A stretch of 35,692 bases of DNA from an uncultured Pelagibacteraceae bacterium (GTDB lineage Bacteria > Pseudomonadota > Alphaproteobacteria > Pelagibacterales > Pelagibacteraceae): NCBI GenBank assembly GCA_902560625.1, contig CACEMD010000008.1, forward strand, positions 1-35,692, given 5' to 3'. Both the position numbers and the translations under genes were made by a program. Positions 1 through 8,970 of this stretch are shown one piece after another. The notes under the pieces are model-generated. The model was not told where the DNA came from. It made no database searches and saw only the letters and a list, made by a program, of their open reading frames with translations. The stretch's first letter is position 1; each line of letters opens with the position of its first letter.

Positions 1-191
1 GCTATATATTTCATTGCAGCTAAAGGAATCCAATTATCGTTTTGATTTTGAGCAATATAAAGCAGAGACATTACTGCACTTTGCTGTTTTCCAGATGGAT
101 AATTTTGTATAATCTTATTTGCTATATCTTGATTATTTTGACTGAACTCAAATTTGTCTGGTTGATCTTTTGATATTTTTTTTATGGCCAT
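1..191 (-). CDS. nuoE: NADH-quinone oxidoreductase subunit E (NuoE), 5' part only
   Basis: This is the N-terminal 63 codons of NuoE, the [2Fe-2S] thioredoxin-fold subunit of the peripheral NADH module of complex I. The gene runs off the left edge, so the iron-sulfur cysteines are not visible. The reading frame begins [17 protein letters not shown] and continues with a YPSGKQQSAVMSLLYIAQ stretch, the N-terminal NuoE/24-kDa signature (Y-P-x-G-x-x-x-SA-x-x-LL-x-x-AQ). The start ATG shares one base with the nuoD TAA stop (TAATG), so the two are translationally linked in the nuoA-E operon. Identity rests on this signature plus operon order, since it directly follows nuoD as in other alphaproteobacteria. 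Confidence 0.9.
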   Translation of the reverse strand, partial: MAIKKISKDQPDKFEFSQNNQDIANKIIQNYPSGKQQSAVMSLLYIAQNQNDNWIPLAAMKYI

Positions 192-1366
192 TATCTATCC
201 ACTTCTCCAAAAACTATATCCATTGAACCTAAAACTGCTGGAACATCTGCTAACATGTGACCTTTAATTAAATAGTCCATTGCTTGCAAATGAAAAAAAC
301 CTGGCGCTCTAATTTTGCACTTGTATGGTTTGCTAGAACCGTCTGAAATTAAGTAAATTCCAAATTCTCCTTTTGGTGCCTCTACTGCAATATAAATTTC
401 GTCTTTTTCTACACGGTAACCTTCTGTAAACAATTTAAAGTGATGTATTAAAGCTTCCATAGATTCTTTTATATCTTTTTTTTTCGGAGGGGTAATTTTA
501 CCATCTAAAGATTTAACTGGTCCTTTGGGCATTTTATTTAAGCATTGATTTATTATTTTTACACTCTCTTTCATTTCTTCTATTCTACAAAGATATCTAT
601 CGTAACAATCACCATTTTTGCCTACAGGGATTTTAAATTCAAATTGATCATAACAATCATATGATTGTGATTTTCTTAGATCCCACGGAATCCCTGAACC
701 TCTAAGCATAACTCCTGAAAAAGAATAATCTAATGCATCTTGTTTTGTAACAACTCCAATATCAACATTCCTTTGTTTGAAAATTCTGTTATCAGTCAAT
801 AAAGTTTCTAAATCAGAAATTATCTTTGGAAAATTTTTACAAAAGATAGCAATATCCTCATCTAGTCCTCTAGGTAAATCTTGATGAACACCACCTGCTC
901 TAAAATAATTTGCATGCAATCTCGAACCAGATACTCTCTCATAAAATCCCATTAGTTTTTCTCTTTCCTCAAAACCCCACAATGTAGGAGTTAATGCCCC
1001 AACATCCATAGCTTGAGTAGTTATATTTAATATGTGGCTCAATATTCTTCCAATTTCACAAAACATCACTCTAATAAATTGTGCTCTTATAGGAACATCA
1101 ATTTTTAATATTTTTTCAATTGCTAAAGCGAAAGCGTGTTCTTGGTTCATTGGGGCTACATAATCAAGTCGATCAAAATAAGGAACTGCCTGCATATAAG
1201 TTTTGTTTTCAATTAATTTTTCAGTACCTCTATGGAGTAATCCAATATGTGGGTCTGCCTTTTCAACTATTTCACCATCTAACTCTAATATCAGTCTTAA
1301 AACTCCATGAGCAGCAGGATGTTGAGGTCCAAAGTTAAGGTTTAATTTTTTGGTTTCTTTTGCCAT
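191..1366 (-). CDS. nuoD: NADH-quinone oxidoreductase subunit D (NuoD, 49-kDa)
   Basis: NuoD forms, with NuoB, the quinone-reduction chamber of respiratory complex I at the cytoplasmic face of the inner membrane. The 391-aa product is normal length for a stand-alone NuoD, not fused to NuoC as in E. coli. The N-terminal [15 protein letters not shown] motif contains the conserved His of the quinone-site loop. [11 protein letters not shown], the central FKQRNVDIG segment and the C-terminal DIVFGEVDR end are all standard family landmarks. Its ATG overlaps the last base of the nuoC stop and its own stop overlaps the nuoE start, so it lies in the middle of a tightly coupled operon. No key residue appears missing. 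Confidence 0.97.
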   Translation of the reverse strand: MAKETKKLNLNFGPQHPAAHGVLRLILELDGEIVEKADPHIGLLHRGTEKLIENKTYMQAVPYFDRLDYVAPMNQEHAFALAIEKILKIDVPIRAQFIRVMFCEIGRILSHILNITTQAMDVGALTPTLWGFEEREKLMGFYERVSGSRLHANYFRAGGVHQDLPRGLDEDIAIFCKNFPKIISDLETLLTDNRIFKQRNVDIGVVTKQDALDYSFSGVMLRGSGIPWDLRKSQSYDCYDQFEFKIPVGKNGDCYDRYLCRIEEMKESVKIINQCLNKMPKGPVKSLDGKITPPKKKDIKESMEALIHHFKLFTEGYRVEKDEIYIAVEAPKGEFGIYLISDGSSKPYKCKIRAPGFFHLQAMDYLIKGHMLADVPAVLGSMDIVFGEVDR

Positions 1367-1956
1367 TATTTTTTTGAAATATCTTTTATATATTTTGTTC
1401 CTTCCCAGGGACTTTCATAATCAAAATTTCTATAGTTTTGCTCTAATTTTACAGGTTCATATACTACTTTTTTATCATCCTCACTGTATCTAACCTCATT
1501 ATGTCCTGTTAAAGGGAAATCTTTTCTTAAAGGATGTCCCTCAAAACCATAATCAGTTAAGATTCTCCTTAAATCTGGATGATTTTTGAAATAAATTCCG
1601 TACATATCAAAAACTTCCCTCTCCATCCAATTAGCTGATGGGAATATAGATGTAATTGAAGTTACAGGTGTATTTTCTTTAATAAAAAAATCAACTTTAA
1701 CTCTTTGATTTTTTTCATGACTTAAAAATAAATATACTATTTTAAATCTCATTTCTTTCTCTGGATAATCAACAGCTGTTATATCTATTAATTGTTTAAA
1801 TTTCGTATCACTATTCGTCTTTAAAAAAAGTATTACATCTAATAAGTCTTCCTCATCAATATTTAAAAAAATATGATTATGAGTAATGTTAGAAGTATTA
1901 ATTTTAGTCGTGAGTTCTGAATTAATTTTTTTTTCTAAGATTTCTAGGTTTTTCAC
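1366..1956 (-). CDS. nuoC: NADH-quinone oxidoreductase subunit C (NuoC, 30-kDa)
   Basis: NuoC is a peripheral-arm scaffold subunit that packs against NuoD and NuoB in complex I. The 196-aa protein carries the family signature near residues 113-150: [10 protein letters not shown], then HPDLRRIL and the [10 protein letters not shown] stretch. It ends with the [12 protein letters not shown] segment typical of alphaproteobacterial and mitochondrial 30-kDa subunits. It sits between nuoB, 5 bp upstream, and nuoD, which overlaps by one base. The order and lack of gaps indicate one transcript. Confidence 0.96.
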   Translation of the reverse strand: MKNLEILEKKINSELTTKINTSNITHNHIFLNIDEEDLLDVILFLKTNSDTKFKQLIDITAVDYPEKEMRFKIVYLFLSHEKNQRVKVDFFIKENTPVTSITSIFPSANWMEREVFDMYGIYFKNHPDLRRILTDYGFEGHPLRKDFPLTGHNEVRYSEDDKKVVYEPVKLEQNYRNFDYESPWEGTKYIKDISKK

Positions 1957-1961
1957 AAATT

Positions 1962-2483
1962 TTATCTTTCTAAAGATCCTTTATTTCTTATCTTTTTTTG
2001 TAGTTGCATTATTCCATATAAAAGTGCTTCTGCAGATGGCGGACAACCTGGAACATAAACATCAACAGGTACAATTCTATCACAACCTCTTACCACTGAG
2101 TATGAATAATGATAGTAACCACCTCCATTTGCACAACTGCCCATAGATATAACATACCTTGGCTCAGGCATTTGGTCATAAACTTTTCTTAATGCTGGGG
2201 CCATTTTGTTTGTTAAAGTTCCAGCCACTATCATAACATCAGATTGTCGAGGACTTGCTCTAGGAGCCGCTCCAAATCTTTCAAGATCGTATCTTGGCAT
2301 AGATGTTTGCATCATTTCTACTGCACAACAAGCTAAGCCAAAAGTCATCCAGTGCAGAGATCCTGTTCTTGCCCAATTAACTAAGTTATCAAATGAAGTA
2401 GTAATAAAACCTTGATCACTAAAATCCTTTGCAAGTTTTTTAAATTCTTCAGGAATTTGACTTTGTTTATCATTTAAATTCAT
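1962..2483 (-). CDS. nuoB: NADH-quinone oxidoreductase subunit B (NuoB, cluster N2)
   Basis: NuoB carries the terminal iron-sulfur cluster N2, which passes electrons to quinone. All four expected [4Fe-4S] ligands are visible in the 173-aa product: the tandem C52-C53 in [10 protein letters not shown]117 in [10 protein letters not shown] and C147 in [11 protein letters not shown]. The tandem-cysteine arrangement is diagnostic of the PSST/NuoB family. The gene is 3 bp from nuoA and 5 bp from nuoC. Length and motifs are complete. Confidence 0.97.
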   Translation of the reverse strand: MNLNDKQSQIPEEFKKLAKDFSDQGFITTSFDNLVNWARTGSLHWMTFGLACCAVEMMQTSMPRYDLERFGAAPRASPRQSDVMIVAGTLTNKMAPALRKVYDQMPEPRYVISMGSCANGGGYYHYSYSVVRGCDRIVPVDVYVPGCPPSAEALLYGIMQLQKKIRNKGSLER

Positions 2484-2486
2484 ATT

Positions 2487-2855
2487 TTATTCCCAGTCTA
2501 AAGCTCCTTTTTTCCACTCATAAATAAATCCAATAGTTAAAATAAATAAAAAAATCATCATAGAAACAAAACCAAATAATCCAATTTTTCCTAGTGATAT
2601 TGCCCATGGAAATAAAAAAGCTATTTCTAAATCAAAAATTATAAATAAGATTGCTACCAGATAAAATCTCACATCAAACTCCATTCGTGAGTCTTCAAAT
2701 GGTTCAAATCCACATTCATAGACTGATAACTTTTCTGGATCTGGATTGCTTGGTGATAAAATTAAATTCAAAACAACAAAAGCTACACTTAAACCTATGG
2801 CAATTATTAAAAATAAAATAATTGGAAAGTAATCCTTTAAAAAATCCGCAATCAT
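2487..2855 (-). CDS. nuoA: NADH-quinone oxidoreductase subunit A (NuoA)
   Basis: NuoA is a small membrane subunit at the junction between the peripheral and membrane arms of complex I. The 122-aa product shows three hydrophobic helices at about residues 12-34, 63-84 and 94-113. The conserved loop YECGFEPF, residues 46-53, holds the Cys of the NuoA/ND3 loop exposed near the quinone site. The helix-2 signature [22 protein letters not shown] is also intact. It is the first gene of the minus-strand nuo operon, so the operon promoter should lie within 2856-2945. Confidence 0.95.
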   Translation of the reverse strand: MIADFLKDYFPIILFLIIAIGLSVAFVVLNLILSPSNPDPEKLSVYECGFEPFEDSRMEFDVRFYLVAILFIIFDLEIAFLFPWAISLGKIGLFGFVSMMIFLFILTIGFIYEWKKGALDWE

Positions 2856-2886
2856 TCTGTAATTCTTTTAAACTTGTAAATCTTTG

Positions 2887-2918
2887 AATAAGATAATTCT
2901 GATAAGAATCTTATTATA
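2887..2918 (-). promoter_or_regulatory. Candidate nuo operon -10 element and leader inverted repeat
   Basis: On the minus strand a perfect TATAAT lies at 2918-2913, about 57 bp before the nuoA start. The upstream -35 region (CTTTTA or TTTTAA at 16-17 bp) is poor. An 8-bp inverted repeat (aataagat at 2887-2894, atcttatt at 2908-2915) overlaps the -10 box and nests a smaller ttct/agaa pair. It could be an operator or a leader hairpin, but AT-rich DNA makes such matches by chance. The rest of 2856-3068 shows nothing I can support. Confidence 0.25.
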
Positions 2919-3068
2919 ATTATTTTTGATATTATTAAAAGCGTTATTAATCATAGTTAATTAACGTTTTTTATATGTATATTTATAACAAATTACAGTG
3001 CAATTTAGTCACGTCGTTTATGGCTAATTTATTAACTATTTTTAGTTATGAGAATTGTTATCACTTGG

Positions 3069-3142
3069 TGGCGGGAGTGACGGGACTCGAACCCGCGGCC
3101 TCCTGCGTGACAGGCAGGCGCTCTAACCAAACTGAGCTACAC
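3069..3142 (-). tRNA. trnD: tRNA-Asp(GUC) lacking its 5' acceptor strand
   Basis: Read on the minus strand, this has a D arm (TAGCTC...GAGC), an anticodon arm with anticodon GTC at 3111-3109, a T arm (GCGGG-TTCGAGT-CCCGT), the 3' acceptor strand CACTCCC, discriminator G and encoded CCA at 3071-3069. The 5' acceptor strand should be GGGAGTG. Only its last three bases (GTG, 3142-3140) are present. The four bases before them read ACACC-side sequence of a tRNA-Val instead (3146-3143) and cannot pair with CCC at the 3' end. As written the molecule cannot form a 7-bp acceptor stem, so it is a damaged gene or an assembly artefact. Confidence 0.8.
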
Positions 3143-3181
3143 GGTGTAAACGAGATGCTCTACCAACTGAGCTAACCGCCC
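3142..3181 (-). pseudogene. trnV: 5' half of tRNA-Val(UAC), fused to tRNA-Asp
   Basis: On the minus strand this begins GGGCGGT (acceptor 5' strand, 3181-3175). A D arm TAGCTC...GAGC and the start of an anticodon arm with loop TTTACAC follow, giving anticodon TAC at 3148-3146. It then stops after CACCG and runs straight into the D-arm side of tRNA-Asp. The anticodon 3' stem, variable loop, T arm and acceptor 3' strand are all missing. The retained half is close to a normal bacterial tRNA-Val, so the break looks recent or artificial. Position 3142 (a G on the minus strand) could belong to either partner. Confidence 0.8.
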
Positions 3182-3203
3182 CAAATAATTCTTTGAAGCT
3201 GGT

Positions 3204-3232
3204 ATCATAAAAATAATTAAATTAAAAGTTAA
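3204..3232 (-). promoter_or_regulatory. Probable sigma-70 promoter of the tRNA-Val/Asp locus
   Basis: On the minus strand there is TTAACT at 3232-3227 (four of six to TTGACA), a 17-bp spacer, and TATGAT at 3209-3204 (five of six to TATAAT). Transcription would start near 3197, about 16 bp before the tRNA-Val 5' end. This spacing is what a tRNA operon promoter should show, so the promoter end of the locus seems undamaged. Confidence 0.5.
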
Positions 3233-3306
3233 TAATTTATAAAATAGAATGTAGAAATGAGTTTATAATTATTTTAATACAAACTTTTAGAGGTTTGCAT
3301 TATTTT

Positions 3307-5169
3307 ATGGATGACAATTATCTTAAAGCAGTAAAATTATTTGAAAACGAAAAATATAATGATGCTAAAGTTATATGTCAGAAAATACTTGAAATAGATC
3401 CAAAAGAACCAAAAACTTTATTATTAATTACATCTATTGCTTTGAAATTAAATAGAATTGATAAAGCATTAGAAATAATTAATTATACAATAAAACTTTA
3501 TCCTTCTTTGCCTGAAGCATACTATAATAGAGCTAATATATTCTATAACGAAAAAAAATATGAGCAAGCAGAAAGAGATCTTAATGAAGCCATTAAAATT
3601 AATAATAAATATATTGAATCAATTAATTTAAAAGGATTAATTTTAATAAATCAAGACAAGTTTGATGAAGCAGAATCTTGTTTTAAAAAAATAATTGAGA
3701 TAGATCCTAAAAATATTATTACAAAATATAATTTAGCAAAATTTTATAGAAATAAAGGAGATAATAAAAAATACTATGAATTATTAAATGAAATTAAAAA
3801 ACAAAACAAAATGTACAATTTCGTATATGGCGACTACATATTTTCTAAAAAATTAATTTGCAATTGGGATAATATAAATAACGAAATAAAAGAATTAAAA
3901 AATTTAATTAAGAATAATAAAAAAGTCAGTTATTCTTTTCAGATATTATCATTATTTGACGAGCCAGATATTCAACTTAAAAATTCACGAATTGAAAATG
4001 AAATTTACTCCAAAAATACTCATATTAATTTGAAAAACATTGAAATTCATAAAAAAAATAAGATTAGAGTAGGATATTTTTCATCAGATTTTTACAAACA
4101 TGCCACTTCAAGATTAATTGCAAGAGTTCTTGAATTGCATAACAAAAATAAATTTGAAGTTTTTGGATTTTATCTATCAAATAAAAAAGATGACATGCAT
4201 AACAGAATATTAAAAACATTTGACAAATTTTTTTATTGCGCAAATGAAAACGATTTAAAAATTGTTGATTTGGCTCGACAAAACCAAATCGATATAGCAG
4301 TTGATTTAAAAGGATATATAAACAATAATAGATTTTCAATTTTTGAAAATAGATGTGCACCAATCCAAATAAATTATCTTGGGTTCCCTGGAACAACTGG
4401 TTCTTTAAATATGGATTATATAATTGCTGATAAAGATTTAATAACAAAGGATGAGGAAAAATATTATACCGAAAAAATTATTTATTTTCCAAATTCTTAT
4501 CAACCAAATGATAATACAAGAATTTTACCTCCAAAAAAATTATTAAAGAGCAATTATGGTTTACCTGAAGAAAAGATAATTCTGTGTTCTTTTAATGATA
4601 CCTACAAAATAACTAAAGAAATTTTTGATATATGGATAAATATATTACAAAAAAATAAGAATACTGTTTTATGGCTTTTATCAAATTCTGAGACTTTCGA
4701 AAAAAATATAGCTAATTATGTATCTTCGAAAAACATTGATGTCTCAAGAATAATTTTTGCACATCCAACAAATAGCAAAGAACATATTCAAAGATTGAGC
4801 TTAGCTGACATTTTTTTAGATAGTTATCCTTGTTGCGGTCATACAACAGCCAGTGATGCGATATGGGCAGAAGTTCCTTTGATTACTATTAAAGGCAAAA
4901 CCTTTGCTAGCAGAGTTGCTTCAAGCTTATTAAATAATATAGGATTAAGTGAACTTATTTCATCAAGCTTTAATGAATACTATAATTTAGTTTGTGATTT
5001 AGTTTTAAATAAGAAGAAGTTGTTAAATATCAAAAATAAATTAAAAGAAAATAAATTGAAAAAAACGCTTTTTAATTCTGAAGAGTATACTAAAAATTTA
5101 GAAAGAGCTTATATGGAAACTTATGAAAATAAATTAAAAAAATTACCGAATAAAAATATTTATTTATAA
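3307..5169 (+). CDS. TPR-repeat protein with O-GlcNAc-transferase-like (GT41/SPINDLY) domain
   Basis: Likely a cytoplasmic UDP-sugar-dependent protein O-glycosyltransferase. Residues 1-160 form about four tetratricopeptide repeats (ALEIINYTIKLYPSLPEAYYN and similar), usually the substrate-recognition arm. Residues 252-560 match the split catalytic domain of GT41: RVGYFSSDFYKHATSRL with H265 at the position of human OGT His498, APIQINYLGFPGTTGS near 351-366, a TYKIT Lys434 like human Lys842, and DSYPCCGHTTASDAIWAEVP at 505-524. I chose ATG 3307 over the TTG at 3295. AGAGG at 3289-3293 is 13 bp from the ATG but only 1 bp from the TTG. A -10-like TATAAT is at 3264-3269. It ends convergent with lon, 6 bp away. 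The acceptor is unknown. Confidence 0.88.
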   Translation: MDDNYLKAVKLFENEKYNDAKVICQKILEIDPKEPKTLLLITSIALKLNRIDKALEIINYTIKLYPSLPEAYYNRANIFYNEKKYEQAERDLNEAIKINNKYIESINLKGLILINQDKFDEAESCFKKIIEIDPKNIITKYNLAKFYRNKGDNKKYYELLNEIKKQNKMYNFVYGDYIFSKKLICNWDNINNEIKELKNLIKNNKKVSYSFQILSLFDEPDIQLKNSRIENEIYSKNTHINLKNIEIHKKNKIRVGYFSSDFYKHATSRLIARVLELHNKNKFEVFGFYLSNKKDDMHNRILKTFDKFFYCANENDLKIVDLARQNQIDIAVDLKGYINNNRFSIFENRCAPIQINYLGFPGTTGSLNMDYIIADKDLITKDEEKYYTEKIIYFPNSYQPNDNTRILPPKKLLKSNYGLPEEKIILCSFNDTYKITKEIFDIWINILQKNKNTVLWLLSNSETFEKNIANYVSSKNIDVSRIIFAHPTNSKEHIQRLSLADIFLDSYPCCGHTTASDAIWAEVPLITIKGKTFASRVASSLLNNIGLSELISSSFNEYYNLVCDLVLNKKKLLNIKNKLKENKLKKTLFNSEEYTKNLERAYMETYENKLKKLPNKNIYL

Positions 5170-5175
5170 TTTTTT

Positions 5176-7563
5176 TTATTGAATGCTCGCTTGAGATTTT
5201 TCGTCTTTCTTTGTTTTAGAAATTTCTTCAGCCTCAACCCACTCAACTCTTTTAAATTCTTTGGTTAGTGCTATTTTAAGAACATCATCAACAAATTCAA
5301 CAGGAACAATTTTAATGTCTTCTTTAACTTTTTTTGGGATATCTACTAAATCTTTTTCATTTTCTTTAGGAATGAGTACCTGTTTTATACCAGCTCTGTG
5401 AGCAGCTAGTAATTTTTCTTTTAAACCTCCGATAGGCAGTACTTGTCCTGTTATTGTTACTTCTCCTGTCATAGCTATTTCTTTATTTACAGGTATAGAT
5501 GTAATTGAAGAAACTATTGATGTTACCATAGCTATACCTGCTGACGGTCCATCTTTCGGCGTGGCACCTTCTGGCACATGAATATGAAAATCTTTTTTTT
5601 CAAAAACCGGAGGTATAATTCCATACTCAACACTCTTTGATCTTACAAATGATTTTGCAGCTTTTACTGACTCTTGCATGACATCACCTAATTTACCAGT
5701 TATCTGCATTCTACCTTTTCCAGGCATGTTTACGGTTTCTATTTTAAGTATTTCTCCACCAAACTCTGTCCATGCTAACCCTGTTACAATTCCAATTTTA
5801 TTTTCACTTTCTAATTCTCCAAATTTATATTTTTTTACTCCAAGAAAATCTGAAATATTTTCTGAGTTCACAGATACTTTTGTCTCCTCATTATTTACAA
5901 CTTTTTTAACAACCTTTCTTGTTACTTTTGATATTTCTCTTTCTAAATTTCTAACACCGGACTCCCTGGTGTAATTCCTAATTATACTTTTAATTGTGCC
6001 TTCTTTTAATTGAAGTTCTCCTTCTTTTACTCCATTCTCTTTAATTTGTTTTGGTAATAAAAACTTATCTGCAATATTAATTTTTTCATCTTCTGTATAT
6101 CCAGGTATTCTAATTACTTCCATTCTATCAAGAAGTGGTGGTAGAATATTTAATGTATTAGCTGTAGTTACAAATAGAACATCTGATAAATCATAATCTA
6201 CCTCTAAATAATGATCATTAAATGTAGTATTTTGTTCTGGATCTAAAGCTTCTAAAAGAGCTGAAGAGGGATCACCTCTATAGTCATTTCCTATTTTATC
6301 AATCTCATCTAATAAAATTAAAGGATTTTTAGTTCCAGCTTTTTTCATCATTTGAATAATTTTTCCTGGTAAAGATCCGATGTAAGTTCTTCTATGACCT
6401 CTAATTTCAGCTTCATCTCTAACACCTCCTAAAGACATTCTAACAAATTGTCTATTCGTAGCTTTGGCAATTGATTTACCTAGAGAAGTTTTTCCAACAC
6501 CTGGTGGACCAACTAAGCACAATATTGGACCTTTAATTTTTTCCATTCTTTTTTGCACGGCTAAAAATTCAATTATTCTCTCTTTAATTTTTTCTAAACC
6601 AAAATGATCTTCGTCTAAAACTTTTAATGCTCTATTTAAATCAATATCAACTTTATCTTTTTTATACCAAGGTAAATCTATCATCCAATCTAGGTAATTT
6701 CTAACGACAGTAGCTTCTGCGGACATCGGACTCATATTTTTTAATTTTTTTAATTCTGAAACACATTTTTTTTGAACTTCTTTCGGCATTTTAGCTTTTT
6801 GAATAGCTTTGCTTAAATTTGAAGTTTCATCTTTACCATCCTCAATCTCACCTAATTCTTTTTGGATGGCTTTTAATTGTTCATTCAAATAATATTCTCT
6901 TTGAGTCTTTTCCATTTGGGTTTTAACTCTTCCTCTAATTCTTTTTTCAACACCTATGATGCTAGTTTCGTTTTCCATTATTTTAATTATTGCGTTAAGT
7001 CTTTTTTTAACATCAAGAGTCTCAAATATTTGTTGTTTTTCAGATATTGTTGCATTTAAATGAGATGCAATATTATCAGCAATCTGGATTGGGTCTTTCA
7101 ACTGCTTTATTGTATTTATCGTTTCTGATGGTATTTTTTTATTTATACCACTAAGTTTTTCCAATCTTTTAATAGCAATTGAAGCCAAGGAGTTTAGATC
7201 TTCATCTTTATTAATTAAATTATTTAAAGCTTCATATGTACAAGTTATAAAATTTTCATTATCCTCAAAATCTAAAATTTTAACTCTTTTATGTCCCTCA
7301 ACTAAAACCTTTACTGTTCCATCAGGAAGTTTAAGTAATTGTAAAATATTGCTTTCACAACCATACATGAAAACATCTGTTTTCTTTGGATCATCTACCT
7401 CAGAATTTTTTTGGGTTACAAGTACTATTTTTTTATCACCCTTCATTACTTCATTTAATGCATTTATAGATTTATCTCTTCCTACAAATAAAGGTATGAC
7501 CATATTTGGGAATACTACTATATCTCTTAAAGGTAAAACTGGTAATTTTACTTTAATCTCCAT
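5176..7563 (-). CDS. lon: ATP-dependent protease Lon
   Basis: Lon unfolds and degrades misfolded and regulatory proteins in the cytoplasm as a hexamer. From the ATG at 7563 the product is 795 aa, near the usual length. The N-terminal LON domain starts PVLPLRDIVVFPNMVIPLFVGR. The AAA+ module has Walker A GPPGVGKT at 352-359 and Walker B LILLDE at 415-420. The proteolytic domain has the Ser-Lys dyad, S674 in PKDGPSAG and K717 in GGLKEK, 43 residues apart as in E. coli. An in-frame TTG eight codons upstream (7587) is less likely, since family members begin near MxxKxxLPxLPLRD. It follows clpX on the same strand. The tail after residue 770 is a short charged, low-complexity segment. Confidence 0.97.
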   Translation of the reverse strand: MEIKVKLPVLPLRDIVVFPNMVIPLFVGRDKSINALNEVMKGDKKIVLVTQKNSEVDDPKKTDVFMYGCESNILQLLKLPDGTVKVLVEGHKRVKILDFEDNENFITCTYEALNNLINKDEDLNSLASIAIKRLEKLSGINKKIPSETINTIKQLKDPIQIADNIASHLNATISEKQQIFETLDVKKRLNAIIKIMENETSIIGVEKRIRGRVKTQMEKTQREYYLNEQLKAIQKELGEIEDGKDETSNLSKAIQKAKMPKEVQKKCVSELKKLKNMSPMSAEATVVRNYLDWMIDLPWYKKDKVDIDLNRALKVLDEDHFGLEKIKERIIEFLAVQKRMEKIKGPILCLVGPPGVGKTSLGKSIAKATNRQFVRMSLGGVRDEAEIRGHRRTYIGSLPGKIIQMMKKAGTKNPLILLDEIDKIGNDYRGDPSSALLEALDPEQNTTFNDHYLEVDYDLSDVLFVTTANTLNILPPLLDRMEVIRIPGYTEDEKINIADKFLLPKQIKENGVKEGELQLKEGTIKSIIRNYTRESGVRNLEREISKVTRKVVKKVVNNEETKVSVNSENISDFLGVKKYKFGELESENKIGIVTGLAWTEFGGEILKIETVNMPGKGRMQITGKLGDVMQESVKAAKSFVRSKSVEYGIIPPVFEKKDFHIHVPEGATPKDGPSAGIAMVTSIVSSITSIPVNKEIAMTGEVTITGQVLPIGGLKEKLLAAHRAGIKQVLIPKENEKDLVDIPKKVKEDIKIVPVEFVDDVLKIALTKEFKRVEWVEAEEISKTKKDEKSQASIQ

Positions 7564-7578
7564 AAGATTAATATGGTC

Positions 7579-7584
7579 ATTATA
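7579..7584 (-). promoter_or_regulatory. Candidate -10 element upstream of lon
   Basis: A perfect TATAAT lies at 7584-7579 on the minus strand, 15 bp before the lon ATG. No good -35 hexamer is seen at 16-18 bp. If used, it would give an untranslated leader of only about 9 bases with no Shine-Dalgarno sequence. Lon may instead be read from clpX. Confidence 0.25.
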
Positions 7585-7623
7585 CAATATTTTGCAATAG
7601 TAATAATTGTTCTATGTTAACAA

Positions 7624-8883
7624 TTAAGCTGCAGATGTTTTATCTGTTTTTGATTTGTTCTTTGAATGAACTACAATTGGTTGTGTGTGTCCTTTTGCCG
7701 ATGAATTATCAACAATAACTTCTTCAATATTATTATTTCCAGGCAAATCAAACATGGTTTTTAAAAGTATATTTTCTAGGATTGATCTCAGTCCTCGAGC
7801 ACCAGTTTTTTTATTAATAGCTTTGCTGGCTATTTCTTTTACAGCATTATCTTTAAAAGTTAATTTAACTCCCTCTAATTTAAAAAGTTCCTGGTATTGT
7901 TTTATTAAAGAATTTTTAGGTTCCATTAAAATTTTAATTAATGATTTTTCGTCTAAATCTTCTAATGTTGCTGTAATTGGCAATCTGCCAATAAACTCTG
8001 GTATTAAACCATATTTTAAAAGATCTTCTGGCTCTAAATTTTTCATCCATTCACCAATTTTTTTATCTTCTAAAGATTTTACTTCAGCCCCAAAACCAAT
8101 AGATGAACCTTTGTCTCTTTGGGATATAATTTTATCTAATCCTGCAAAGGCTCCACCACATATAAACAAAATATTGGTTGTATCAACTTGTAAAAATTCT
8201 TGTTGTGGGTGTTTTCTTCCTCCTTGAGGTGGAACACTGGCGATTGTCCCTTCCATTATTTTTAGTAAAGCTTGTTGTACTCCTTCTCCTGAAACGTCTC
8301 TCGTAATTGAAGGATTTTCTGACTTTCTACTTATTTTGTCCACTTCATCTATATAAACTATTCCTCTTTGTGCTTTTTCCACATTGTAATCAGCAGCCTG
8401 TAATAATTTTAAAATTATATTTTCTACATCCTCACCAACATATCCAGCCTCTGTTAAAGTTGTTGCATCCGCCATTGTAAATGGAACGTCTAATATTCTT
8501 GCTAAAGTTTGAGCCAAAAGTGTTTTTCCACATCCGGTTGGTCCTACAAGCAAAATATTTGATTTAGCTAACTCTACTGACTTTGATGTTTTGGTTTCAT
8601 AATTTAATCTTTTATAATGATTGTGAACAGCAACAGATAAAACCTTTTTTGCATGGGATTGACCAATTACGTAATCATCTAGCACTGAACAAATTTCTCG
8701 AGGTGATGGCAAACCATCTTGGTGTTTTACAAAAGTATCTTTGTTTTCTTCTTTGATGATATCCATACAAAGCTCAACACATTCATCACAAATAAAAACT
8801 GTTGGACCAGCAATCAATTTTCTAACTTCGTGTTGACTCTTTCCGCAAAAAGAACAGTACAAAATATTTTTGTTATTACTCAT
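7624..8883 (-). CDS. clpX: ATP-dependent Clp protease ATP-binding subunit ClpX
   Basis: ClpX is the AAA+ unfoldase that recognises tagged substrates and feeds them into ClpP. The 419-aa protein has the N-terminal four-cysteine zinc finger (C10, C13, C32, C35), Walker A GPTGCGKT at 114-121, the GYVG pore loop at 147-150, Walker B IVYIDE at 175-180 and an RKH loop within GGRKHPQQE. Length and domain order are standard. It lies between clpP, 87 bp upstream, and lon, 60 bp downstream, on the same strand. The 87-bp gap may hold its own promoter (a TATAAT-like run near 8912-8918 on the minus strand), but I see no convincing -35. Confidence 0.97.
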   Translation of the reverse strand: MSNNKNILYCSFCGKSQHEVRKLIAGPTVFICDECVELCMDIIKEENKDTFVKHQDGLPSPREICSVLDDYVIGQSHAKKVLSVAVHNHYKRLNYETKTSKSVELAKSNILLVGPTGCGKTLLAQTLARILDVPFTMADATTLTEAGYVGEDVENIILKLLQAADYNVEKAQRGIVYIDEVDKISRKSENPSITRDVSGEGVQQALLKIMEGTIASVPPQGGRKHPQQEFLQVDTTNILFICGGAFAGLDKIISQRDKGSSIGFGAEVKSLEDKKIGEWMKNLEPEDLLKYGLIPEFIGRLPITATLEDLDEKSLIKILMEPKNSLIKQYQELFKLEGVKLTFKDNAVKEIASKAINKKTGARGLRSILENILLKTMFDLPGNNNIEEVIVDNSSAKGHTQPIVVHSKNKSKTDKTSAA

Positions 8884-8970
8884 AAATTATATATCGAATC
8901 AATATCTTACTTTATTATAATTAAGCAATACTAATCAAGCTTAGGTTGAAAAAAATCTATATGTTGTTAG

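Noticed and set aside
3033..3048. TAACTA-TTTT-TAGTTA hairpin downstream of the tRNA-Asp
   Set aside because: The stem is only 6 bp and all but one pair is A-T, with no T run beyond it. Too weak to call a terminator.
2975..3175. Plus-strand frame of 66 codons containing TGLEPAAS
   Set aside because: It is the antisense of the tRNA-Val/Asp locus. Such GLEPA-type peptides are a well-known false gene produced by tRNA sequence.
4064..4447. 127-codon minus-strand open frame
   Set aside because: It is antisense within the OGT catalytic domain, with no domain or ribosome site.
7564..7587. In-frame TTG start eight codons upstream of the lon ATG
   Set aside because: The extra residues are outside the LON domain and would cover the candidate -10 box. 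The ATG gives the usual N-terminus.
7685..8227. 180-codon plus-strand open frame
   Set aside because: It lies antisense within clpX, a fully conserved gene, and its composition is that of a reverse-complement shadow.
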